From assembly GCA_021014325.1 (NCBI GenBank), contig CM037472.1, positions 33,938,234-34,002,233 of the forward strand: 64,000 bases of DNA, in the 5' to 3' direction. This document shows, piece by piece, positions 38,901 through 50,900 of the stretch (within the stretch, counting starts at the first letter, position 1; the number at the start of each line of letters is the position of its first letter). Made by a program: the position numbers and the translations under genes. The notes beneath the pieces are model-generated. The model did no database searches and was not told the DNA's origin. It saw nothing but the letters and a program-made list of their open reading frames with translations. Origin of the DNA: Plazaster borealis. Taxonomy: Eukaryota > Echinodermata > Asteroidea > Forcipulatida > Labidiasteridae.

Positions 38901-41900
38901 GAGATTGCTCAATCCACCTATGAACACTGCCTGTGGTTCCTGATTACATTTGATATGCACGAATTTAAAACGATTTGCTACAAAAACATTTTACAGTCAG
39001 TAGAAAATGTCAAGTTGTTCACTGATGGATTTAAGGGTCAGATGTCATTAGAGATCCAAAATCATTCCCTTTGATGACAATTTTTGTCTGTTTGCAAAAG
39101 CGCTGTGATCTTAATGGAATGGCGCCATATAAAAGCCCAGTGTATGCATGTATGTACTTTTACACGAGATTACTTCAAAGTGCCTCAAACAGAATGTAAT
39201 CAGGCTTTTGCCTGCTGCTGAATTTAAGAAGCAGGTGCTACTACTTCTTCGAACAAGTCATGTCAAAGTAATATCACTGTGTGTATCATACATGTAGGTC
39301 ATCATCAGGCATATTTTGCTGTATTGACCACTTACACCAATGTGACACGTGGCTACTGTCTGCTATGCTCGCCATTTCAGGAGCCAAACTGCACGTAAAA
39401 ACATGGTAAGCGCGTAAACGCTGTGTGGCCTAAAATGCGCACTACAGCACTGACTGTCAGATGTAGACCCAATTTATTACAATATTTGTATTGTCTCGTA
39501 CTTAATTATTGATTTGAAAGCCGCCGTGCGGTGAGCCTCTCCAGCTATTTGTTGTCCTGATAGTCTTGTGTCCCTGTGTTATATTTGATGTTACATTATA
39601 CCTGTAAGTTCCTTATTCAGTATTTCCTTATCCCAGTTACATAATTATCGGTGATCTCGACCCAACAAGCTTGCTTTTAGGAGACTCCCACCACTTAATC
39701 ATTACATTGTATTTTAAGTACTGTATGTGTATTATGGTGTATGTAAACTGAACTAAACACTGTATAACCCACAGGGACATTGACTCCTGAAATGGCGCAA
39801 TTATTAAGGCGACGTCAGGTGAATTGAGTCAATAGTTCTTGACTTGACATGTGCTCCATATCAAGTTGCCGCTCCAACTACCAACATTATGGAGTGACCC
39901 TCAAGCCGCCCTCAGATTGACCTTGCGACGACACGCAAACAGACGGCGACTGACTTTTCAGGATGATGCTGCGCCTGATCTAAGACTGTCGGGAACGTAT
40001 CAGTCGCTGATTGTTTACAACCCGAGTATAAACTACGATGATTTTAAGACGATCGGCATCAGTCATTGTCAGAATAAATCAAGTCGCAAAAGTAGAAAAA
40101 TTCCTACTTCTGCGACGCGTGGGAACCAATCAATAGATTTTACATTGAATACCGTATGTATCGGTTATTAACACCTGTATAAGCTTGCGCGCTGAACACG
40201 CTTCAGCGACCGGTCTTCGATCATGGGTGACATGAGCAAGGTTTCGTCAGGGTGACTCTTGTTCCACGACATTCACACAATTTCTTATTTTGAGTGACCC
40301 GAGTGTTAATGTTCAGCTTGATCCCAACAGTTCCGTCACAGTGCAAGCAAAACGCAGGTCGACCCGAGGGCAGCTGTGGAGAAACTCTCCATTTTACAGA
40401 GCTACAATTTCACAGAGCTGTTCAGCAGAAAATATTGCTCTGCAAATTTAGCTGGCGCCAGTCAGAAAGAACATCACATAATTTTTGGGCAAGTACTGTA
40501 CAACCCATTTCTGCTTAGTAACATTTACTGCACACAGTAAATTTGCTCATATAGCATCTCTGTGAACCAGAACCTGGGCCTTGATTTTGTAAGAATAAAA
40601 AATTTCCAACTTACCAAGCCTCAGAACAGAGAAGAAGAGTACAGAGAGCTGTAGGAGCATTCCAGCAATGACCACAAAGTTGATAGCCGTGTTATGGGTA
40701 TCCTTATCGATACGTGATGGCCCATAGGCAAAGTAGATGTTATACCGGTCAACCAAGTGCTTAAAAATAATGTAGACAAGACCTGTGTGAAATGAAGAAA
40801 AAAAAAAGTTGGCATTTTGTTATTATTTTGGGATTGAAGGTGATGAAACCTGCCCATTCAACTGTAAGGTGGCCCACCATTCTACTTTTAATGACCACAT
40901 CGTTCAAATCATCACCACTGGGCTGTGAAGATTTGCCATGGAAGAATTAATAATAAACAAAATGTTCATTTTGTGTTAATTAATTAGATTTTTTTCCCTA
41001 AAGGGTCTGTATACGTTTGGTAATTACTCATCAAATTAATGGCAATAAAAACTTACTTGGTAAGAAGTTCAGCAGCTTCTGATAGTATAAAGCTTTTTGA
41101 GAAACATTTCACTTTGAAGTATGGTTATGGAAAAAGATATCACTTTTTATCCCCCAAATTTGAATCTGTTATTCCAATTGCAGATTATTCTTCCTGCGTG
41201 GACATAACCGCTCATGATTTTCGGCAATATCTCAAAAACGCTACCACCTTTTGAAATGAAGTTTTCACAGTTTAGTTTTATGGTATCTACAACTATAGGA
41301 TTGAAACAAACAGTGGGTTCCAATTACCAAACGTATACAATCCCTTTAACCTTAAGTAAACTTAATCAATGTAGCTCATTCATTTATTCATTAATAGTTA
41401 ATTAAACCATTTAAAAATGCGGCATCAGCCGAATTTCATGTAAGTTTACAATAAATGTATAAAGAATTGAAGAAAGGAAAATGGAATAACAACAAAAAGT
41501 TTAAAACAAAAAAAATACACAACCAGAAGTACTAAAATTGCAAGCCTGAGGAAACCTGTAAACAAGGGTGCTTGCTATGTGAACCATAAATACCTAGGTT
41601 AACCCCTACTCTTCACAGGACCTACAGCTTAATATCCCATCCGAAGGACTAACAATTATGGTAAAGTATCTTGCTCAAGGACACAAGTGCTACGACCGGG
41701 ACTCGAACCCACACTCTGCAGATCACAAATGCAAGAGCTTAAATTTGGTGCTCTTAACCGCTCGGCCACTAATTGGACTCAGCATGTATTGGAGTGAAAA
41801 GATCAACAAAGGGGACATTTTTATTTTATTTTATTTTTTTGAGAAAGAAGAGCTTGGGATTTTAGGCCTATTTGAAATTAAAAAAGGGGTTGGATTTAAT

Positions 41901-44900
41901 TCGATTACAAATGCTCCCGGTATGTTAGAATTGTCTCCAATAGTGCTAAAGAAATTAACTTTGCGTAAGCCAACCACACCCTTCCCCCATCCCACCATAG
42001 GACTCCACCCAACTGTAGATGGGACCAGGCCTGATGATGACTAACTCCATGGTCATACGTCCTTAGACCAAGACACACATTTCACCTTGGCTTGAAAAGT
42101 ACAAAATGTTTCATAGGTAGAACCTGATTTCAACCAACCTTGAAACCCAAAGGAATGAGATTATATCTGTAGGTAAATAAATTGAAAATCAAAATTCGTG
42201 TACGCAGTTTTTTGTTTTTTTAATCTTCAGTAATTTCTCCCTTTCTTTTCTGGAAGGCAATTTCCTTCATCAAGTCTTCAATTAGTAATGAATGCCACAC
42301 GAAACCTGTACTGACAGGAAAATTGACAGTCTTGTAGAAGAAGATGACAATTTTTTTCCTGGATGCAGACAAATTTGAGTTATTGCCTCACAGAGCAAGT
42401 AAGTTCTTCAACTTGCAGCTGCTGCCAAATAATATTGCATCCTTTACTGTGGGTACAATTTCTGGCGGGTTAAGCATGCTTCCTGCCCTGCGTCCTGTAA
42501 GACGCACTATGAGAGCAGCGCCAAAACTCATAGAGCTGCTTGGGCAGAAAATATTGCTAATATTTCTGCTAAGCAAAGAAAAGCAGGGCCCAATTTCATA
42601 GAGGTGCTTAAGCACAAAAATTAGCTAAGCACAACAAAATTATGCTTACCAGAATAGGGTTACCAGCCAAACGACTATGTCACATGTACAATTTGTGACT
42701 GGCATCCTGCTCATTTCTGCTTAGCAGCCAATTGTTAAGCAATATTTTCTGCTTAAGCAGCTCTATAAAATTGGGCCCTGGATAAACCAGTCCTCATAGA
42801 TGCTACATGTGATATATTTTTACTGGGAAGTATAATTTTCGTTGTGCTTAGCTACTTTTTGTGCTTAAGCAGCTCTATGAAATTGGTCCAGGGATGTAGC
42901 GACTGGGAGATTGTAGATGGTATGACAATTACCTCCCCCCCCTTCCCACAATATTTTTCTCAGTCCACAATTTGAAGCTCATTTGGCAAATGAAACACTA
43001 ACTCATATACAACAAGGGCATTCAAATCCAAAATCATTAATTTTCCTTTAAAATACACTAATTTATTAAACGGAAGAAGTTTTTTGTTGCTTTGAAATAT
43101 TTGACTACAGTACGGTTCCGTAATGGTGGGCACGGTAGTGTTTCCTGAAATAGTTAATAGAATATCGTTCCTTTTGTTGGGTGGTTCTCTTGTGTCCTTC
43201 CCCAGATTGATACACTCATTTTTCATTCTCCCCATGACAATAAAACTCTGCTGTTCACTCTAGTTGCCCTCATGCCATCATCATTTGTGTACATTGCTGT
43301 TCTGTATGTTTCTAGGGCTGGGCCTACATTTTTTGCTTGTTGTTTCTGTTTTGATTTTATAGCTCTTCGATTTGCCTTGTATTGTAGTTTTGTTCTTGTA
43401 TTGTTGAGGTCGAATAAACAAGATATAGGATTTGAGGCATTGCATGGTGAGGTATCAATATATATTTGGTTTGCGGTAACACCATGTGTATATCTACTTG
43501 CTAGGTAGATTTTGTTCTTTGAGAACTTGTCTTGCTTTTTATTCTACTGCCGCAGAGTAGAATATTCGGAATTCGGGAGACAACTCAGTTTAGAAAAGAA
43601 CTGTCCTGCTTATTAACTACTGCCTGGGCTGAAGGTAGGAAATCGAGCGGGACTACTACTTTCGCTATGTGGATCGGGGGGACTTCTACACTGCCGCGGA
43701 GTGAGTCTAAATAGGTCTCTAGGAATAAATAATAATAATAATAATAATCGGTAGACGGAGATTCGGCAACTTGTGTTCCATACACCCCCGAAAACAAATG
43801 GCAATCGGCAACCGAGCTTCTATTTCACCCCTCCCGACGATAATGGCCTCGCTACACCCCTCAATCTGCTAGAGGGTGCTCCATAAGCAGAAACCGTTGC
43901 TCATCACAGCCTTTCTGAAATTGGGCCGTGGTGGATGTTATAACATACTTGATTCTACCCACGCAGCAATGTGCTGCAGAATTAATGAATAACGTTTGAG
44001 AGAAATAGTGTGTATTGATCCCTTCCAGTGTGAACAGGTGACGGCGAGATATACAGTCATAGTCCATTAGGGGCAGACAGTGAAAATAATCCGTGTAGTG
44101 TCTTTGCAAAACACCTGTGTACAATGGATCTCTCAGTGTTTTTTATCAATCAAATTAAATTATGAATTTTCTAATCAGCGGCGTGCAAAACTCATGCAGA
44201 TATACCTGGGAGTGACAAAGGATAATGTTTTTAAAGCATTTAGTATAAAGGATCGTCAGCGTTTTCATCTTATTAAAATTAAATTAATAAACAAATTAAA
44301 ATTTTAGAATTGAATGGTATGATTTTGGTTATTGATGATTTTTAATCCTGAGAAGTACAGATGAAATGCTCTTATCTTTAATAAATATGAAAGCAATTAT
44401 AATAAAATCAAAACCTGGTTAAAAAAACATTAAAACAATTAAACACATGACTGAATACTGAAAAACTCATCTGGGTGATATTTGTTATCAACTTCTAAAA
44501 ACGAAGAGAATATCTGAAAGGTTTTACATGACAGGAAAATCATGCATGCAGAAAAATGTAAAATCAGCAACCCCAGCGGACCACACCTAAGACTCTCAAA
44601 AGTGCATCATCAATAGCCCCGTTCCACAACCGCAATGTCACGCTTCATTAATCACAGCGCCGTTCGCTGTACCGTGGGAATTTATCTTGGCTGCTTGATA
44701 AATTGCACCGATCTCTCGTTTCAGTATGCCAATATTTGGAAACCAGTGTTGACCTGACATTCCCCGAAGTGTATCTCATTTTGTCAAGGCGAGAAATTTC
44801 ATTAGATGATCTTGTTTTTTTTGTTTGCACTTTGGAGATGAATAGGATCGGACGTGATTGGTAATAATGCTGTGGAAATTCCAATTCAAGGATTTAGGTG

Positions 44901-47900
44901 CATTTGACACCTTTAGAGGAATCAACAATGTTAGTCTCTGGAAAGTATAAACTCTCATTTTACTCCTTGCTCTTTTCAATGGATATCCTTTAAGGAATTG
45001 GTATAAGATTGACTTTTGGGAGGGCATAGTCATTTAAGATCATCTTTTTTTGCAAGAGATATCTTAAAGCAAGCATGCCATCATTGCTAATGGTCAAAGA
45101 CCAGGACCCAATTTCATAAAGCCTATAAGCACAAAAACTTGCTAAGCACAGACAAATCTTGCTTAGCTGAAACAGGTTACCAGCCAAAATGTCATAAAGT
45201 TTACAATTGTTGCCACTGGTTCCCAAGTCATTTTTTGCTTAGCAGTATTTTCTGCTTAACAGCTTCATGGTGGGGCCCAATTTCATGGCTCTGCTTACCG
45301 TAAGCAAGCAAAGAATCGGCGCTTATAGATGCAGGGAATTTCACGCTTACATCAAGCGTATTTCACAGGTTAGCAGGGATTTTATGCTTGTGCGCGTGTG
45401 TAGTCCACGCTACTAAGCATTCTTCGCTTACACAGCTAGTGCAGAAATTCGGCGCCTGCCCTATAATAAGCAAAGAATGGTGATCGCAAGTGCAGAATTC
45501 CGTGCTAAGCAGAGCCATGAGTTGGGCCCTGTATCCACTCTTTGTGTGACCCAACATATACATGAAATAACAAACCTGTGAAACTTTACGCTCAATCGGC
45601 CATCAGAGTCACAAGAAAATAAGGAAAACCCCATCATTGTTTAACTGTTTTTAAACATCGGATTTTTGACTCGCTGGACCAAAGCTACTCATTCTCACAC
45701 ACAAACACACAGGTGTAAACGCGGGCAATTGTGGACCCTCCTTTGTTCAACTCTTTGTGATAGCAATCGTAAACTGCAATGTTTTCCTTTGTGATAGCAA
45801 CCGTGGACCTATTATCCCTTTTGTTATAGGTCCACGGTTTGAATGTGGATACCTACCCCCACACACACACACACACGTGTGTAAACACCGGCAATCGTGG
45901 ACCCTCCTTTGTTCAACTCTTTGTGTTAGCAACCGTGGACCACAATGATTTCCTTTGTGATAGCAACCGTGGACCTATTATCCCTTTTGTTATAGGTCCA
46001 CGGTTTGAATGTGGATACCTACCCACACACACACGTGTGTAAACACCGGCAATCGTGGACCCTCCTTTGTTCAACTCTTTGTGTTAGCAACCGTGGACCA
46101 CAATGATTTCCTTTGTGATAGCAACCGTGGACCTATTATCCCTTTTGTTATAGGTCCACGGTTTGAATGTGGATACCTACCCACACACACACATTTTGTG
46201 AATCCCGTAAATCGAGGACTTCTCTTTGTTTGGACTTAGTTTTTTTTAGCGACGTCCCCATTGGTTTTGTACACGAAAGCAAAGCGAGGACGTCCTCGCT
46301 CTGTCAAACACCTGGATCCCTTTGGTTAAAGTCCTCGGTTTCAATGGTAGAGAGCTCACATAAACACACACACAATAACAAAAATATTCTAAAAAAAATC
46401 AGGCAAAAATCTGAAGAGAAGTTTTCCAACATGACCGACTTCATACCATGCAAGTTATATTTTCAATCTTACCAATGTTATACAATGCAACATTCTTTTT
46501 AATTAAACCATCTAGTTTTCAAGAAAATGCATGTCTTAAATGGAAATGGAACATAACTGGTTCGGGGAAAGTCATATTCATGTAAACAACCCAGATTTCA
46601 AGATGACAAACAACTAGGTTTCCTTGCAAGTACATTTCTACAATTTTGTTCACCATTTTCTATTCAATTTTGTATCTTTGTATTTTTTGGTGCCGTTGCC
46701 CTGGTTTTACCGAGCAAAATTCCAAGAGCAAAGTCCTCCTCCTTCTTTTTAAAGTCAGAAATTGTTTAGCTCCTACTTATCTTCAGAACCTTATTTCTAC
46801 TAAAGCCCACAGTTCTGGCAATCTACGTTCTTCTTCTAGTTCTCATTTGTGCTTGTCCCCTGCACCCCGCACTTCTACGCGGTATGGGCCAACGAGCATT
46901 CAGTCAGTGCACCGACATTATGGAACAATCTCCCCCTTCACATCCTTCAGGCATCATCTCTTAAAATCCTTCAAAGCCATGTTAAAAACTCATTTGCTTT
47001 TATTCTAAGTTACTAAAATTGTGTTTATTCGTTATGCTTTAGTACAGCGCCTTGAAACCTTTGTAAAAGGCGCTTTAAAAATGTTATTATTATTATTATT
47101 AATAAATAGAAAGCAAGGACAATAGCACCAATAGCGTAGTATGAAAGGCTCTGAACACGTTTGGTAATTGTCAAAGACCAGTGTTCTCACTTGGTGTATC
47201 CCAACATATGCATAAAATAACAAGCCTGTGAAAATTTGGGCTCAATTGGTCATCGAAGTTGCAAGAAATGATGAAAGAAAAAACACCCTTGTTGTACAAA
47301 TTTGAGTGCTTTAGGGATAAAAGGCTTCTTGCAAGAAGTATTTTATTATTTTTGTGAGAAATTACCTCTTTCTCAAAAACTACGTTACTTCAGAGGGAGT
47401 CTAAATATATATTTTGAGTAATTACCAAATGTGTACAGTGCCTTTAAGCACGGAATAAATGTAAACTATCATTGTTATCATTATTATTAAATAGGGACTG
47501 GGCCTTAATCCCATTAGGATTCAAAGACAGGTTATATAATTATAGGAGATCTAGTGACTACTTACCAGCTGGAGTAACAAGTGGGCAGGTGATGCTGTAC
47601 ACCAGAACTATAGAGAACGTCGTTAATACCCAAGCATACTGGACACCATACTGGAATTCATAGGCTAGTCGCTGTAATATGACAATGACAACATAGAATT
47701 AGCTGTTGCAAACTGCTTACCAACCAAAATGAGTAAAGTAAAGTAAAGTCTGTCCCGAGCCAACATGGCTCATCAGGCCGGTGTTTATACCCAGTTTCTT
47801 TGGCATTAAACGACTGAGAATATTTGTGTATCCCCCTGGACAGGATGCCAGTCCATCGCAGGTTACTCCCCAGCTCTAGCCGGTACCCATTTGTACTCCT

Positions 47901-50900
47901 GGGTGGAGAGAAGCAATTATGATAAAGTGCCTTGCTCAAGGACACAAGTGTTATGACCGGGACTCGAACCCACACTCTGCTGATCAGAAACACCAGAGCT
48001 TGAGTCCGGTGCTCTTAACCGCTCGGCCATTAACAATTTTTTTGTAATGTACCAATGTTAAATCTATATCAAAGGAACGGTACATTGTTAGCTTCTGGAA
48101 GAGCTCTTCATTCGTAAATATTGGGTAAAACAATAAATAAATACAATTTGAACTTGTTTGAAAATAAAACCCTGGTTTTTGAGAAAGTGTTCGAAGGTTT
48201 CCCAAGACAGGTTATGTTGTAGATTTTCATGTTTGTGCATGTTATAATCCTAGCTCAAAACTGCCTGGACAATCAGTTAAAATAAGAGTGGATTCAACCA
48301 CAAGTTGTTGTTCTAAAGTGGCATCGCTTCAGGACAGGATATCTGGTATTGGTACTAATCACACTACTAATTTATACCAATTAAGATTTCAGATTAAAAT
48401 ATCAACAGCAATCCTACGCTATGTCTGTAAAGTAGAGTGTCAAAAGTTCTTTGAAAACAGCAATCCTACGCTATGTCTGTAAAGTAGAGTGTCAAAAGTT
48501 CTTTGAAAAGGAGTTGAGCAGGTACAATAATGTCAACATCTCAATTCTAATTTTAATGTAAAGTTATGCAACTTCCAGTCATCCTAAGAGAAATTTTGTG
48601 GAAAATACTCTTCAAATGAAAAAAAGGTTGAATTGAAGTGTACTGAACACTAGAAAATGTTAACCACACATTACTACACTGGTTTCCCCACTTGACAAAT
48701 CTTCAGGATGCACTTTTTACAGGCTTTATGCTGGTGTGGCAGGAGATTCTGTCCCCCTGGAGATTCTGTCCCCCATACAGGCGAATTGTGTGAGAAATTT
48801 TGTCTGATAGCGCCCTCTTTTGGCTCAACTCCCTTCAGCCCATGTTAATTTACCATGGGACACAACCAGGGGGACAAAATCCCCTATAGTATGACACCAG
48901 GTTTCTAGTAAACTAGCAGATAAAAATTGATGTACTACACAAAAAGCCAACGTTGAGCCATATTTCTAAAACATAGCAGCATTAAAATGCAAACTTACTG
49001 ATATTATCATCATAGCTTAATTTTAATGAGAATTGTCCCAAGCTGATGTAAGTCTTATGTGCAGTTATCGCCAATAAAACACAGGCAAATGTTGTTCCAA
49101 CGTTCTGCATGTTTCAGTAAATACATCAACCCTAAAACTTCAGTCTCTTCATTTTTTAAATTTTTGTTTTACCCTTTAGAGATCAAAGAAGCTGTAGGCA
49201 GCTTGTACCAAGAGACTCACATGGCCGTCACAAAATTTGACTAGTATTATTTAGCAAAAACTGCAAAACCCTTGGCAACTGACAATTCTGACAAAGTACT
49301 TAGAAGTTCCGCAATCAAAAAAATTGGCAAACTCTCATAATTTCACTTGGAAATTTGTTTGCAAATTTAGCATTGAAAGAGTGAATGGTGTTTAAGAAAC
49401 AAGACTTGTTAAACAAAAAAATGAAATAGGATAAAACCTGTGGAAATTGTCCTGAAGTGCAGGCCCAAATAACAATTGCTTATCACTGGAACAGGCTTAC
49501 CAATCTTACCTACAGGTAAGTCCAAACATTTGAATGTTGCGTCACCATAGAGTAGAGTAAATAGGAGGACATGGGAGGGTCTCTAGACCAAAGACACTAA
49601 GGGGTTAGATTTTTCAGAGAGAAACGTCAAACTTCTCTTACACTTCTCTTGGTGATTTTTTCAGCCTTAGACCTCGTCCACAGCATAGTGATTGCATACA
49701 GGAAGAGTTCAGGGAATCGGATGAGCTCTAGCGCTGTCCCAATGAAGGCTGATGTGATCACGTAGTTCACAAAGAAGGCTCCATTCTCCGGTAGGAAGAT
49801 ACAGCTAAAGACATTTGGGGAAAGAAAACTTAAAAATACAGAACCAACAAAATATGAATTCTTTTGTACAAGATAAAAAGTTGCACGCATTTTCTTATGT
49901 GTTACTTCCATGAAGATGAAATCTCAAGCCATAATGCATTCAATGCACAATCCTAGCATCAGGCAATAGTTGATCTGCATGTTCCAAGCCACCTCCATTT
50001 CTTCACAGAATAACATCAACAAATAACACAGATACAAACTAGAATAAAAGCACTGAATCAAATATCACCTAGTTCGACAAAAAATCATCAGTGGTCTAAG
50101 TAGATACTAAATTAGAGATAGTGTAATTAGTTTTTCAAAAAAAGCACCAACTGTTTATGATGAAAGGTTGTGTTCCATACTGACCATTATGTCATGTCAA
50201 AGTTTGTTAGCATAAATAATAAATCAACTGAAAATATACCTGTTACTATTTTCCAACTTTTTCATTTAAAATAATGCTCTCTGAGAATATCCACAAATAC
50301 AAGCCTGGCTCATGATGTATAAGGACATAAGACGTCACTGATAGATGACAAATGCTTGTGCTACCACAACAGCAATGACATTCAAACAATTCGGTTCTGT
50401 TCCATGTTTCACCACATGCGACGCCACATCATGAGCAAGGCCTGTTTTTGTGGGCGTACTCGGCGAGCATGATTTTAAACGAAACAATTTTTTTTACAAT
50501 AGGCCTATATAAAGAGGATAGTAAAATAAGGTAGCACTTGAAACTATGCATGTTGGGAACACAATCCAGTAACTGTGTCCAGTTTAGGGTGACCACGTAA
50601 AAACATGATTCATTTGGAATGGAATCGCGTCAAAATACTTTCACCTTGACACTTACGTACTAAGGGCCGTGATAGTGCCACCAAGCACTCAAAAGTTTTT
50701 AACAAGTGTGCACGCAAATCAGTCACTATAAGGAGCCGATCAGCGTTGTTTGTCAGTACTTCCCTACCGGGGGTTAGTGACGAGAGGTTTTGATATGGTG
50801 CGCTGCTCATGGTAGTAAGGCAGTGTTATTTGTTCCTGTTATAGTAGTGGATTATTGGAGTCATTGAGGTAACAAGAGTCTTCAATACTCACACAATTCA

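Larger units (their letters stand above)
22779..40614 (-). other. TMEM63 17.8-kb intron
   Basis: It separates exon m from exon n (phase: one base before, two after). It holds S1 SINEs, two piggyBac derivatives, family A copy 5, repeat D copies, tandem duplications, the perfect hairpin and poly-G tracts. The stretches 26841-28359, 28527-30265, 34654-36570 and 38526-40614 show no gene. The exon m/n junction already gives uninterrupted family sequence, so no coding exon is expected inside. Confidence 0.85.

Noticed and set aside
45712..46196. Regularly spaced repeats suggestive of a CRISPR array
   Set aside because: The genome is eukaryotic, repeat units are about 158 bp with internal structure, and the parts between motifs are themselves repeated, so there are no unique spacers.
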